Source of the DNA: Saprospiraceae bacterium UBA6168
GTDB lineage: Bacteria; Bacteroidota; Bacteroidia; Chitinophagales; Saprospiraceae
Reading direction: 5' to 3'
DNA: 47,410 bases
Assembly (NCBI GenBank): GCA_002435785.1
Contig: DIUC01000072.1
Span: 1 to 47,410, forward strand
Shown here: one piece after another, positions 6,381-16,099 of the stretch
Position numbering within the stretch: the stretch's first letter is position 1
Layout: every line of letters starts with the position of its first letter
Notes under the pieces: model-generated
Database searches by the model: none
The model's input: the letters and a program-made list of their open reading frames with translations, nothing else
Told to the model about the DNA's origin: nothing
Position numbers and translations under genes: made by a program

Positions 6381-9300
6381 TCAATAACCGTTCTTCGAGG
6401 CTGGAGGCCGAACCAAGCCCTCGTCCTCCTCCCCATTGAAATTCGGCGAGGCGCTCCCGTTCACGTCGCCTACCTTGATGGCAACAAAATCAAGTGAGAG
6501 GGGGGAGTTGCCAGGGCCTATGTTGATGGTTTCTGGAAAGGGGAAATTGAAGGGATTGGCTGGGTTCGGAAAAACATGGACTTTTGGTACAAACCGCCAC
6601 GAGGTATTGTTCGGGAAATTGGGGAGGTCGCCCAAAATCAGCTTGCTTATGATGACCAAGTCAAAGGTGGTGACGGTGTTGGAGCGGTTGGCGTCCGCAG
6701 CTATGATTTTGTAGGGGCTGTCCAATAGGTTGATGTGGAGGATATGTTGGCGTATCAGCACGATGTCGAAGGTGGATACGCCATTTAATGGATATATATC
6801 GTGCAAGGCGGTGATGACCGTGCTCGGTGTGGTATAGAATCCTCCCAAATAATAATAACCACTTGCGTCGGTCACGGTAATGGCCGTCGAAGCACTGACG
6901 GACACCCCGCTCACGCCAACAAATGTCTCGGTTGCCACCGTGCCCGCAATGTCAGTTGGTTCACATTGACCCCAAGGTTCTTGGATGATTACAAAGAAGG
7001 TACAACTTGATTGATTTCCAGCATTGTCCGTCACCCAAAGTTCGAAGGTGTTTTGGCCAAGGTCTTCGCAGTTTACATCTTTCCCAATGTCGTTGATGTT
7101 TTGGGAAAAAGAAAACTTCAAGTTGCCAGGGCAATTGTCATGGCTCCCATTGTCAAAATCTGATGCCCAGAGCGTGGCCATCCCCGTTTGGAACAACTCA
7201 ATCACGATGCCGCTTTTGCACACCGCCACGGGCGGCTCACAATCCACCACCTTTACCGTGGTCAGGCATTGCGTCTGGTTGTTGCAATTGTCTTTGGCCA
7301 TGTACCTTACATTATAAGTGCCGCGCTGCACATTCATGTAGGGGCCGAAAATATTGAGCCATACGCCGCCGATGTTTAATTCGACAGTGAGGTTGTAGGT
7401 GGCGCACTCCAATACTTCTTGGGTCGGCAACAAAATCGCTCCCGTGCAACTGGCACTGTCCGTGCAGACATCAGGTATGGAGCAGCCATTCACGAAGACC
7501 GGGTCCACGATGTCCTGAATCCTGATGACTTGCTCATGCACGATATAGCCATCGCCGCCATCCCGATAGGTGCGGCTGTCACAGTCCCCGTCCCCGTCGA
7601 GGTCGCATGGGGTGCTACCAAGCTGGCTTTCGGCTTGCTCCGCAATGGGGTTGCTGGGATTGGCAATGCAGGTGTTTTGAACGACCCAAGTACGCATGAT
7701 TCTGAAACATGCATCGGTGCCTTGTGATTGAACCTGAACGTCGGTATAGCTGACCTGCACCTCCTCGCATGACACCCCACTTACGGTCGGCACCCCACCA
7801 TCAAACGGCGCCTCGCCGCACATCACCGTCAAGTCCGCCGGAAACTGCACCACGAAATCCGAGACCTGCGCCACCTCGATATGCTGAACGCAATGGTCGC
7901 TCACCTCCGTGGCACCCATCGTCCGAACGAGGGTGCCAGCCCCGCAACTGTTTAGGTTGAGGTCATGGCTATGGGTTCGGGTCAACTGGCAGTTGGCATA
8001 AAATGCGGGCAGCCCCAGCACCTCCAGCACTGAGCTGTCGCCAATGGCCAAGGCAGCGGCCAGGTTTGCTTCGAAATAGTCGCAAGTGATGGTAGTGTCC
8101 GGCGGGCAGGTCACGATGATGCCGTTTTGGACTTGTATGGCCAATGGTTCGAGGGTGACATTGCTGCAAGCATCCGTGACCGTATAACTGGCTGGAGGGG
8201 TTCCCGGCATTGGGTTCACCGCCGCATAGCCGCCATTGCTGGCCACCGTGCCCCACGGCGTCGTAATCAAGACCTCGGTATCCGAACAATCCGTAATCGT
8301 GGCCGCCGGGAACAGCGCATCCAAGCCACAAACCGGATTGGTGCTGACGAAGACGGTGTCAACGAGGCTTACCACGGGCGGGTTTTCGTCCAACACCTCG
8401 ATGGTTTGCACCTGGAACCTTACCTCCGTCACGCACCAGTCCACCACCGCCCATTCCCGCAGGATGGTATAGCTCGCTCCGCAAACTTGCAATATAGTGT
8501 CCGTAAACTCCAGCGACATATCGCATTGGGCGTGGCCGATTTTGCGCCCATAGAGCAAGGGTTCGCCTGCCGCATCGGGTGAGGTCAGGCTGGGGTCTTG
8601 CCCAACTTGCTCACAGGTATAGACAAGGTTGGTGGGGAAAATGACTTGGTCCAGGGTTCCCCGCTGGGCGGCTATGGATTGGACACAAGCACGCTCATTG
8701 CCGTAAATATCCGTGGCACGCCAAGTGCGCAGTATTTGGATGGTGTTGTTGCTGCTGCAACCCAGCAGGGTCATATTGTTCAGGTAAATGACCTGCACCT
8801 TGGAACTGTCAATACAGGTCGTAAAGCTTGCATGGCCCAATGCATCGGGGTCGAGCGGGTGGTTGCAGCCCACCACCGTATCGGGCGGGCAGGTGATGGA
8901 AAACGGAAAGGAGCTGGTGCTCACGGTAATGGTGCCCCAGCAAGAAAACCCACTCAATGTATTGGTGACTTTGACGGTTTGCGTTTGGCCAATGTGGTCA
9001 GCGGTGGCCACGGCGGGCACCACGCCAACGGGTGGGCTGGCAAACTGCGCCAAATAATAGCTGTCGCAACCATACTGCCCATTGAGCATGTCGGCTGCGG
9101 TGATGACCTTGGTGCAGCTTGCGTCAAGGTGAATGGTTACATTGTCCTTGCAGGACATCGTGTTGTTGCTGAACATAAGCACCGTCACCTGGAAGGTGCA
9201 GGAGGCCATGTTCCCACCCACCTCCGTCACCGTCAAAGTCACGGGAGTAACCCCGATGGGGAAGTCATGCCCCGGCCCCGGCGTGAAGATGGTATCGGTG

Positions 9301-9491
9301 AGCGGCGCACTGCTGCTCCAGCTCAATCCGCTGAAATCAAGCTGGGCCTCACAGGCAAATGGCGCTGTGGTAAGGGTCTGGTTGGGCGGACAAGTCAGTG
9401 CGGCAAAGGATTTCAAGTGAAAAAGCAGCAACCAGGGGAAAAGGCAGGCAGCCTTTTTGCAAAGGAGCCGATTGGCGTAATAACGGTTCAT
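6381..9491 (-). CDS. Large secreted HYR-type protein with dockerin-like C-terminal region
   Basis: About 1036 residues from the ATG at 9491 (MNRYYANRLLCKK), followed by a hydrophobic segment (FPWLLLFHLKSFAA) that acts as signal peptide; an upstream start at 9575 would put 28 extra residues before it. The body is a string of Cys-rich Ig-like modules of the HYR type (TCPPNQTL, ITCPPDTVVGC, VTCPPDTTITCDYF, VQFPADLTVMCG) with typical phrases such as TDNAGNQSSCTFFV. Near residues 890-955 are two dockerin-like helices (NGVSTFDIVLIRQHIL and DANRSNTVTTFDLVIISKLIL), then VAIKVGDVNGSA. Unlike its neighbours it lacks an evident T9SS sorting tail and ends in a short polar peptide. Probably an extracellular or surface protein; export route uncertain. 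Confidence 0.82.
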   Translation of the reverse strand: MNRYYANRLLCKKAACLFPWLLLFHLKSFAALTCPPNQTLTTAPFACEAQLDFSGLSWSSSAPLTDTIFTPGPGHDFPIGVTPVTLTVTEVGGNMASCTFQVTVLMFSNNTMSCKDNVTIHLDASCTKVITAADMLNGQYGCDSYYLAQFASPPVGVVPAVATADHIGQTQTVKVTNTLSGFSCWGTITVSTSSFPFSITCPPDTVVGCNHPLDPDALGHASFTTCIDSSKVQVIYLNNMTLLGCSSNNTIQILRTWRATDIYGNERACVQSIAAQRGTLDQVIFPTNLVYTCEQVGQDPSLTSPDAAGEPLLYGRKIGHAQCDMSLEFTDTILQVCGASYTILREWAVVDWCVTEVRFQVQTIEVLDENPPVVSLVDTVFVSTNPVCGLDALFPAATITDCSDTEVLITTPWGTVASNGGYAAVNPMPGTPPASYTVTDACSNVTLEPLAIQVQNGIIVTCPPDTTITCDYFEANLAAALAIGDSSVLEVLGLPAFYANCQLTRTHSHDLNLNSCGAGTLVRTMGATEVSDHCVQHIEVAQVSDFVVQFPADLTVMCGEAPFDGGVPTVSGVSCEEVQVSYTDVQVQSQGTDACFRIMRTWVVQNTCIANPSNPIAEQAESQLGSTPCDLDGDGDCDSRTYRDGGDGYIVHEQVIRIQDIVDPVFVNGCSIPDVCTDSASCTGAILLPTQEVLECATYNLTVELNIGGVWLNIFGPYMNVQRGTYNVRYMAKDNCNNQTQCLTTVKVVDCEPPVAVCKSGIVIELFQTGMATLWASDFDNGSHDNCPGNLKFSFSQNINDIGKDVNCEDLGQNTFELWVTDNAGNQSSCTFFVIIQEPWGQCEPTDIAGTVATETFVGVSGVSVSASTAITVTDASGYYYLGGFYTTPSTVITALHDIYPLNGVSTFDIVLIRQHILHINLLDSPYKIIAADANRSNTVTTFDLVIISKLILGDLPNFPNNTSWRFVPKVHVFPNPANPFNFPFPETINIGPGNSPLSLDFVAIKVGDVNGSASPNFNGEEDEGLVRPPASKNGY

Positions 9492-9792
9492 GTACATGGG
9501 TTTTAGGACGACGTTGCATGACACGAGCGGGGATTCTTTTATGGGTAAACGCCCAGTTAATCCAGCACAAGCCAATGCAGCAGCATCAGTTTACGAGATT
9601 TTTTCCAGCCTTGAAATCGCACAATGATTTTTGTCCTTTACGGTCGAAGGTAAGTGTTCCTGCCAAGGAAGCGCAGGGTGTTTTGTATTGAAATCGTGGG
9701 ATAAAGGTAATGATGTTTTACAAAAAATGAAACCGTCCTGAATAAAATGGTGGGTGTTCTGGTAAAAGGGAGAAAGCATTTTTCGTTGTACT

Positions 9793-9823
9793 TGTCATGG
9801 CCGCAGGCCACCTGCGACGTCAT
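9793..9823 (-). repeat. Hairpin repeat copy 5, inverted
   Basis: Stem TGGCC (9798-9802), loop GCA, GGCCA (9806-9810) with the flank CCTGCGACGTCATG, which is the conserved GACGTCGCAGG read backwards. It faces copy 6 across about 20 bp. Confidence 0.75.
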
Positions 9824-9839
9824 GTTTGATGTCTTGTAA

Positions 9840-9867
9840 GACGTTGCAGGTGGCCTTCGGCCATGAC
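9840..9867 (+). repeat. Hairpin repeat copy 6
   Basis: GACGTTGCAGG, stem TGGCC (9851-9855), loop TTC, GGCCA (9859-9863), TGACC. The AAAAGCG part of the right flank is missing here. Confidence 0.75.
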
Positions 9868-9922
9868 CAATATGACTTAGCGAGGCATATTATGGCTCAA
9901 TCGTTTTTATAAAAAAGCCCAT

Positions 9923-9957
9923 AAAAAATGGCGGCCCGGCCTCACGCCGAACCGCCA
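9923..9957 (-). terminator. Terminator of the SprB-repeat gene
   Basis: Read on the minus strand, a GC-rich stem (TGGCGGTTCGGC / GCCGGGCCGCCA, with a two-base mismatch) is followed by TTTTTT. It lies 40 bp after the stop of the adhesin gene. Confidence 0.75.
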
Positions 9958-9997
9958 CGATGAAATTTTCTCCACGTAAATAATCTTGAAACGGGCG

Positions 9998-12900
9998 TTA
10001 CTGCTTCAGCACGGATTCCGTCCGTTGCACCTTCCCGTCGAATTTTATCACCAAGAAATACAGCCCCGGTACCAACCCACCCGTTGGGATGGTGACGGAC
10101 AGGGCGTCGTCAGGCATTACCGTGTTTGAGATGCGGCGGCCATCCGTGCCGAAAAGCTCGCAGGTCACCTGGTTGGCCGCATAGCGGTCAAGTATTTCCA
10201 CGTTCAGTTCCTCTTTGAAGGGGTTCGGCCAAACAAGCGAGAACTGGTAGTTGCCCGTCACCTGCACGTCCACCGTGTTCGACCAAGCTACGGACTGGTC
10301 GGGGCCGTCGAAGCGCACCCGGTACTGGTTCATGCCCCGTTTGGCGTTCCGGTGCATCGTCTTGAAGCGCATGTAGCCGTTCAGTTCGACCGCCTCTTGT
10401 GGTCCACCGACGGTCTCAAAAGGGCCACCTTTCCACGACCATTCCACCACGAAGTTGGCGTCGTGCGCCAAGGCCATTGGGTACAGCCAATCCACCATCA
10501 CGCTGGTCGGCCCCATGTTCTCTGCATCAATGATGATGGCGTTGCCGCAAAAAGTGGGGCTGTTCGTGACGCTGATTTGGTGCACGTCGGTAGAGGTACA
10601 GCCATTGGCCGTCACGGTGAGGGTCACGGTTTTCAAGCCCCAAGTGTTCCAGACCACGCCGCTCACGTTTTGCGTGTTGGCGGTGGCGGGTGTCCCGTCG
10701 CCAAAGTTCCAGGCGTAGGTTGCGCCCGGGCCGTTGTTCTGTGAAAAGAAGTTGACGGGGTCGCCCACGCAGGCAACATCAAGGGCGGAGATGGCCGCCA
10801 CGGCATCCGTGCCAACCACGATGGTCACGATGTTCGATTCGAGGAAGTCCACGCAGTTTTCCCGGCGCACGCAGCGGATGAAGTAGGTGGTTTCATAAAG
10901 TGGTCCTGGTGCGTAGTTGGGGCCGGTGGCCGTTGGTATAGCCGTCCAGTTGCTGTTGAACGGGCCAGGCTGGTTGTGGAACATCCAGATGTATTCTATT
11001 GCGCCGGAACCGCCCGATGGCGGGTTCACGCCCGTCAATGGTGCAGGAATATTGCCGGGGCCACAGAGTGTTTGGTCGCAGCAGATGGTGCCCGGATAGG
11101 TCACGTTTTCGCAGGGCGGGCCAAGGTAGAAGCCCGCATCAATCGTCAGGTTTACCTCGCCAGAGGCAATGGTGTAGAAGGCCGTCATGTTCGTCAGCGG
11201 GTTCACGTCGCTGTCAATGGCGTCATTGCTGCCTTGGTTTTGTGGACTGAGCAGGTAGCCGTTTGGCACCCCAAAAGTCAGTTTGTAGCTGCCGGGTTGC
11301 ACCACGAACATGTACATGCCCGTTGGGTCGGTGGCAACGCTGGCGATGTAGTTGTTGCCGTAGATGGTCGTGCCGCTCACCGTCACGGGCACGCCGCCAA
11401 TCCCGATTTCGCCAATGTCCTGAATACCGTCCTCGTCGGTGTCAATCCAAGTGAAGTCGCCCAACTTGGCGGGAGCATAAAGGGTGAAGCTGCACGAAGT
11501 GGTGCAACCGCTGGCGTCCGTCACCGTCACCGTGTAAAGCCCAGGGCCGAGGTTGGTGGCTGTCTGGGTTGTTTGCCCATTTGACCAAAAATAGGTGTAG
11601 GGTGGGGTGCCAGCCGAGGCGTTCACGGTCAATTGGCCGTTGCTGCCGTTCAGGATGGTGATGGGCTGCGTCAGTACGACGGTGCAGGTCGGCGGCGGCG
11701 TTACTACCACTTGGAAGGTTTTCACTGCCGTGCAATTGTTGGCGTCCGTCACCGTCAGCGAGTAGTTGCCGTTGGGCAGGTTGTTCACGGTTTGGGTGGT
11801 TTGCCCATTGCTCCAAAGATAGGTGTAGGGCGATGTGCCGCCCGTCACGTTGGCGGTAGCCGAGCCTTGGTTGCCACAGGTGCCGTTTGTCACCACCACG
11901 TTGGCCACGAGTTGCGTGGGTTGGTTGATAGTGAACGTCTGGGTTTTTGAGCAGCCAGTGGCATCCGTCACCGTCACGGTGTAGTTGCCAGCCACCAGCC
12001 CGCCGATGTTGGCGTTCGTCGAGCCGTTGCTCCAGACATATATATAAGGTGTGGAGCCGCCCGTCACGTTGAGCGTCACGCTTCCGGTATTACCGTTGAA
12101 ACAGTTGACATGCTGCACCGTGCCGTTGATGGTGAAAAGGCCGCCCTGTTGCAGCGTCACGCTGGCCGAGCCAAAGCAGCCTTGGCTGTCCGTCACCGTC
12201 ACGGTGTAGGAGCCAGCCGTCAGGCCAGTAGCCGTTTGGGTGGTTTGGCCATTTGACCAAAGGTAGGTGTAAGCGCCATTGCCGCCCGTCGCATTGGCGG
12301 TGGCGGAGACCGTAGCGCCTGTGCAGACGAAGTTCGGGGCCACGATGGTCACTCCCAAGCCTGCGCCCAATTGAACGGTGGCCGAGCCGGAGGCCGTGCA
12401 GCCGTTACCGTCCGTCACCGTGACGGCATAGCTGCCTGGCGGCAAATTGGAAATGGTGGCCGTCGTGCCGCCATTTGACCACAAATAACTGAGCGACGCC
12501 GTGCCATTGGTCACGTTGGCGGTGGCAGTGCCGTTCATTGTCCCGTTGCAAGTGGTGTTGGTGGAGGTCACGTTCAGGTTCATCAACGGGAATGCAATGA
12601 TGACCGTATTTCCCGTGAGGGTACAGTTGTTGGCGTCCGTCACCGTGATGGCGTAGGAGCCGGGTGCGAGGTTGGCGATGTTCGGGGTGGTAGCGCCCGT
12701 GCTCCAAAGGTAGGTGTACGGGGCAGTGCCACCCGATACATTGGCCATGCTCGTGCCATTTGCTCCGCAACTTCCGGGGGAGTTGCTGAAAGTCAAAGCC
12801 AGTGCTGGCGGCTGGTTCACGTTTACGGTCTGCGATTTGGTGCAGCCGAGGTTGTCGGTCACTGTGACCGAATAGCTGCCAGCGGGCAGGTTGTTCAGCG

Positions 12901-14734
12901 AGGCGGTCGTCGCTCCGTTGCTCCAGAGGTAAGTGAAGGGTGCAGTGCCCCCCGTCACCGCAACGCTGATGCTGCCCGTGTTTGCGCCATTGCAAAGCAC
13001 GTTTTGCACCGACAGGACGAGGTTGATGTTTGGGCTGCCAGTGATGGTTTTCGTGGCCGTGCCGATACAGCCCTGCGAGCTGGTGACGGTGACGGTGTAA
13101 GTGCCAGCGGGGAGGTTAATGATGGTTTGCGTATTGCCGCCATTTGACCAAGCAAAAGTGTAGGGTGCTGTGCCGTAGGTCACGTTGGCCGTCAAGGTCC
13201 CGTCGTTGTCGTTGCCGCAAACGAGGTTTGTGCCAGTGATGTTCACGTCGAGCGTCATCGGCTGTGTGATGGTGGCTGCCGCTGTGGCGGTGCAGCCTGC
13301 CGCATTGGTCACGGTGACGGTGTATGCGCCAGCGCCGAGGTTGTTCAGCGTTTGGGTCGAGCCGCCATTGCTCCAAACATAGGTGAACGGCCCAGCCCCG
13401 GTTGGCGTGGCCGTCACGCTGCCGTTTGTTGCTCCGCAAAAAGTGGCATTCGTGACCGTGGTGGTCACGTTGAAAGCGGGCGGCGCAGTGAGGGTCGTGG
13501 TTGCGGATTTGGTGCAGCCAAGCGCATCGGTCACGGTCAGCGAGTAGCTGCCAGCGGGCAGGTTTTGGAGGTTGGGGGTATTGGCACCATTGCTCCAAAC
13601 ATAACTATAAGGCGCTATCCCACCGGATATGGTGGAGGTGATTGCCCCGTTTGAGTTATTGGCGCAAGTGGGGTTGGTGGGCGTTAGCGCTAATTGGATA
13701 TTGCTTTGGTAAATAAGCGTGGTGTTTTTCGTGGCCGTGCACCCGTAGGCATCCGTTACCGTGACGGTGTAAGTGCCTGCGGTGAGGTTCTGGATGGTCT
13801 GTGTGGTGCCGCCGTTGTTCCATGCATAGGTGAAGGGCGCCATACCGCCGACGGGTTGGGCGGTCGCAAAGCCCGTGCTGCTGCCGAAGCAGGTTGGCTG
13901 CGAGACGGAGATGTTCACGGCGAAGTTGCCGTTTGCGATTCCCACGGTCCCCGAAGCAGTTGCGGTACAGCCGTTGGTGGCAGTTACCGTGACGGTGTAG
14001 GTGCCGGGAGGCAGGGAGTCAATGGCAGCGGTCGTTTGGCCGTTGTTCCAAAGATAGGTGAACGGGCCTGCCCCGCCAGAAACGGTTGCCGTTGCCGTTC
14101 CGCCCTCCGTTCCCCCGCAGATATGCGAGGTGGTGGTCACTATCACGGAAATGGGCGTGCCCACCCATGCGCAGGTGACGTAGCCGCAATTGTTGGCGTC
14201 CATGACGGTAATGCAATATTCGCCCGGGGGGAGGTTGTTGATGGTGGGCGTGGAGCCGCCGTTGCCCCACATATACATGTAGGGTGGCACACCTCCGGTC
14301 ACCACTGCCGTGATGGAACCCGGCACGGTGCAGGTGTTCACGGTCAGCACGACCAACAATGGAGGCGGTGAAGTCAGCGTGGCCGTGGCGGTCCCGGTGG
14401 TGCCGTTGGCTGCCGTCACCGTGACGGTGTAGGTGCCGATGGGCAAATAGTTGATGGGGTTGGTGGTCATGCCATTGCTCCATAGATAGGTGTAGGGGGC
14501 AGGGCCTCCACTCACGGTTGCGGTGATGCTGCCGGACGAAAACCCACCGCACAGTGGGTTGACGGTTTGGAGGCTGACATTGAGCTGGGCGAAGGTGGTG
14601 CCGGCAAGGAAAACTGCAAACACTAATGGGAGCAAGCTTCTGAACTGGATTGCTTTTGTAGTAAAAACTTTTGGGGTAAAAGCTTTTGGGTTGAAGGCGG
14701 TTAGGCTGTCAATCTTTGGTAACTTTTTTTTCAT
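9998..14734 (-). CDS. SprB-repeat adhesin with T9SS sorting domain
   Basis: A 1578-residue secreted protein. A long N-terminal extension precedes the signal peptide (SLLPLVFAVFLAGTTFAQ). Residues about 40-1085 contain 14 SprB-type repeats of some 75 residues, each with the core PYTYLWSNGxTT, NLPxGxYTVTVTD and NGCT and two cysteines. Then come an SdrD B-like domain (KLGDFTWIDTDEDGIQD, from about 1090), a Cys/Arg module (CENVTYPGTI to FIRCVRRENC, about 1215-1310), a PKD domain (YAWNFGDG), and a T9SS type A sorting domain from about 1496 (VWPNPFKEELNVEIL to the end). SprB is the gliding adhesin of Flavobacterium; here an adhesin role is inferred from repeats and export signal. It stands alone with its own terminator. 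DNA repeats make copy-number change likely. Confidence 0.93.
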   Translation of the reverse strand: MKKKLPKIDSLTAFNPKAFTPKVFTTKAIQFRSLLPLVFAVFLAGTTFAQLNVSLQTVNPLCGGFSSGSITATVSGGPAPYTYLWSNGMTTNPINYLPIGTYTVTVTAANGTTGTATATLTSPPPLLVVLTVNTCTVPGSITAVVTGGVPPYMYMWGNGGSTPTINNLPPGEYCITVMDANNCGYVTCAWVGTPISVIVTTTSHICGGTEGGTATATVSGGAGPFTYLWNNGQTTAAIDSLPPGTYTVTVTATNGCTATASGTVGIANGNFAVNISVSQPTCFGSSTGFATAQPVGGMAPFTYAWNNGGTTQTIQNLTAGTYTVTVTDAYGCTATKNTTLIYQSNIQLALTPTNPTCANNSNGAITSTISGGIAPYSYVWSNGANTPNLQNLPAGSYSLTVTDALGCTKSATTTLTAPPAFNVTTTVTNATFCGATNGSVTATPTGAGPFTYVWSNGGSTQTLNNLGAGAYTVTVTNAAGCTATAAATITQPMTLDVNITGTNLVCGNDNDGTLTANVTYGTAPYTFAWSNGGNTQTIINLPAGTYTVTVTSSQGCIGTATKTITGSPNINLVLSVQNVLCNGANTGSISVAVTGGTAPFTYLWSNGATTASLNNLPAGSYSVTVTDNLGCTKSQTVNVNQPPALALTFSNSPGSCGANGTSMANVSGGTAPYTYLWSTGATTPNIANLAPGSYAITVTDANNCTLTGNTVIIAFPLMNLNVTSTNTTCNGTMNGTATANVTNGTASLSYLWSNGGTTATISNLPPGSYAVTVTDGNGCTASGSATVQLGAGLGVTIVAPNFVCTGATVSATANATGGNGAYTYLWSNGQTTQTATGLTAGSYTVTVTDSQGCFGSASVTLQQGGLFTINGTVQHVNCFNGNTGSVTLNVTGGSTPYIYVWSNGSTNANIGGLVAGNYTVTVTDATGCSKTQTFTINQPTQLVANVVVTNGTCGNQGSATANVTGGTSPYTYLWSNGQTTQTVNNLPNGNYSLTVTDANNCTAVKTFQVVVTPPPTCTVVLTQPITILNGSNGQLTVNASAGTPPYTYFWSNGQTTQTATNLGPGLYTVTVTDASGCTTSCSFTLYAPAKLGDFTWIDTDEDGIQDIGEIGIGGVPVTVSGTTIYGNNYIASVATDPTGMYMFVVQPGSYKLTFGVPNGYLLSPQNQGSNDAIDSDVNPLTNMTAFYTIASGEVNLTIDAGFYLGPPCENVTYPGTICCDQTLCGPGNIPAPLTGVNPPSGGSGAIEYIWMFHNQPGPFNSNWTAIPTATGPNYAPGPLYETTYFIRCVRRENCVDFLESNIVTIVVGTDAVAAISALDVACVGDPVNFFSQNNGPGATYAWNFGDGTPATANTQNVSGVVWNTWGLKTVTLTVTANGCTSTDVHQISVTNSPTFCGNAIIIDAENMGPTSVMVDWLYPMALAHDANFVVEWSWKGGPFETVGGPQEAVELNGYMRFKTMHRNAKRGMNQYRVRFDGPDQSVAWSNTVDVQVTGNYQFSLVWPNPFKEELNVEILDRYAANQVTCELFGTDGRRISNTVMPDDALSVTIPTGGLVPGLYFLVIKFDGKVQRTESVLKQ

Positions 14735-15137
14735 GGATCGGATTTTAATTCGTTAAAAAATGCTTCAAGTGTAAGTAATAGGTTTATTTTTTTTAAGTAA
14801 TTGATTTTCAATAATTTGTGTTGGGTTTGCCAATATGCTCAACAGCATAGAGGCGAAATATCGGGTTTAAAAGCCTGGGGGAATACCAATAAAGTAGTAC
14901 CCAAACAGGTGCTGTTCAGCAGAAATTGGCACAGTGATTTTCACGCAAACTGAACGTCAATTCAGTGTACGGGCATAGATGTCCTTGCGAATGAGAAGGG
15001 TAGGATAGATGATGTTGGTAGATGTCCTGAAAGCAGGTTGGTAGATGTGTGTTAGCCTTTTAACGAGGGCAAAAATAATTCTTTTTTTAATAGATTGGAG
15101 AAAGCGGGCAATTTTATTCTCAGCGGTTGCGGATATG
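14735..15137. other. 403-bp gap, AT-rich
   Basis: Upstream region of the adhesin gene on one side and 3' flank of the barrel gene on the other. No gene, no strong dyad and no clear TAnnTTTG element on the minus strand were seen. Confidence 0.5.
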
Positions 15138-15782
15138 TTAGTCACGCCAGCCATTACGGTACTTCCAGTTTTTTTTGAGGTGGTCGTATTCCCTGGCCCG
15201 TTTGCCAAAAACAAAATTGAGGCTTAGCCCCACGGAAATGAGGTGGTAGGAGGCATTGTGGGCTGGAATCGTAAACACGCCGGAAGGGCGTTTCAAATAA
15301 TTATAGGTGTAACCCAGCTCTATCATGGTGTGGTTTAGGATGGGGATGGAAAACCCAGCGCCGCCATTGAACCCAAAAATGGGATCGTATTTTTGGGTGT
15401 ACTTGCCGGGGTTCGTGTCCAAATGTGCAGACGTGGCATATACGCCACCGCCCGCCCTCAACACCAAGCCAAACCGCATGGCAGGGTACCGGGAGATTTT
15501 GGTGCGGAGGAAGCCGCCGTAGAAGGTTTCGTCGAAGGAGGTGGTACCGAAAGGTTCGTCAAACTTTGGGTTGGTGAGGTTGGAGCGATACTCCGCACCA
15601 ACCTGGAAGTGGTCGCTGCCCACGGCCAGGCGGCCACCATAACCCAAATAATCAGTAGCATTGGAGAATCTTGCGTCGGAGTATCTCGTGCGATTGATGG
15701 AGCCGAAACCTTCCAGGTACAATTGTTGGGCTTGGAGGGATAGCCAAAGGACGGCAAGGAATCCGGTTAGCAGCGATTTCAT
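15138..15782 (-). CDS. Outer-membrane beta-barrel protein
   Basis: A 214-residue protein with signal peptide (MKSLLTGFLAVLWLSLQAQQ). Barrel-like strands follow: YGGRLAVGSDHFQVGAEY, FYGGFLRTKI, MRFGLVLRAGGGVY, GFNGGAGFSIPI, MIELGYTYNYL and HLISVGLSLNFVFG. The last 25 residues are charged (KRAREYDHLKKNWKYRN), beyond the usual C-terminal strand. It resembles small OmpX/OmpW-like porin-fold proteins, but no subfamily was recognised. It lies downstream of the small membrane-protein gene on the same strand, separated by two hairpins. Confidence 0.75.
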   Translation of the reverse strand: MKSLLTGFLAVLWLSLQAQQLYLEGFGSINRTRYSDARFSNATDYLGYGGRLAVGSDHFQVGAEYRSNLTNPKFDEPFGTTSFDETFYGGFLRTKISRYPAMRFGLVLRAGGGVYATSAHLDTNPGKYTQKYDPIFGFNGGAGFSIPILNHTMIELGYTYNYLKRPSGVFTIPAHNASYHLISVGLSLNFVFGKRAREYDHLKKNWKYRNGWRD

Positions 15783-15810
15783 GTTGCTTGTTGAAAGGGT
15801 ACGTCAACGG

Positions 15811-15870
15811 AAGGGGCCAACTGCTTGCGATTGGCCCTTATTCGTTCGTTGAAATACCATAACGAACGAA
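15811..15870. repeat. Two adjacent hairpins between the small membrane-protein gene and the barrel gene
   Basis: The first (15811-15839) pairs AAGGGGCCAA with TTGGCCCTT with one bulge. The second (15841-15870) is a perfect 10-bp stem TTCGTTCGTT / AACGAACGAA. Neither is followed by a T-run in the minus direction, so attenuation or RNA stability is as likely as termination. Confidence 0.6.
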
Positions 15871-15886
15871 AAAAATCAACTTTCAA

Positions 15887-16042
15887 TTACATTACCCGCA
15901 TGGCTTGCACCAAAAAAGTGAGTGGGAATGGCAATACTACCCAGAACCATTGTGGCACCCAAATCAGCATGAGGAGCAGCACGACGGTGGACACTACGAA
16001 GAGCAGCCAAGTGGTAGTGGTGGAAGTTTTTTCTGTATTCAT
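15887..16042 (-). CDS. Small two-helix membrane protein, 51 residues
   Basis: ATG at 16042 to TAA at 15887. The protein starts MNTEKTSTTTTW, then has two hydrophobic stretches: residues about 13-29 (LLFVVSTVVLLLMLIWV) and 31-46 (QWFWVVLPFPLTFLV), with an aromatic turn between them, and ends AMRVM. Support for a real gene: the composition is that of a membrane hairpin, and a good promoter-like TACTTTTGC lies 27 bases upstream of the start on the same strand. It is divergent from the HExxH protein gene at 16111. No known family was recognised. Confidence 0.62.
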   Translation of the reverse strand: MNTEKTSTTTTWLLFVVSTVVLLLMLIWVPQWFWVVLPFPLTFLVQAMRVM

Positions 16043-16068
16043 CGCAAAATTGATTTTTTTTTGTGGCG

Positions 16069-16099
16069 CAAAAGTAGAAATGCCAAGCTAATTTGGCAA
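16069..16099 (-). promoter_or_regulatory. Promoter candidate for the small membrane protein
   Basis: On the minus strand TTGC, 19 bp, then TACTTTTG followed by C. The -7 element (16069-16076) matches TAnnTTTG and would give a leader of about 20 nt before the ATG at 16042. Confidence 0.5.

Larger units (their letters stand above)
9492..9997. other. Gap of about 500 bp carrying a hairpin-repeat pair
   Basis: No convincing gene. It holds an inverted pair of the dispersed hairpin repeat (9793-9867) and the terminator of the downstream minus-strand adhesin gene (9923-9957). Confidence 0.6.

Noticed and set aside
6436..9506. Several long open frames on the plus strand (up to 302 codons) opposite the large HYR-type gene
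   Set aside because: They have no signal, domain or family resemblance and follow the codon pattern of the strong minus-strand gene; they are antisense shadows.
10352..14371. Plus-strand and alternative minus-strand frames inside the 14-repeat adhesin gene, some rich in His and Arg
   Set aside because: They repeat with the DNA period of the SprB repeats in other frames and have no independent support.
9998..14734. Tandem DNA repeats as a CRISPR or satellite array
   Set aside because: The periodicity is explained by protein-level SprB repeats with diverged DNA.
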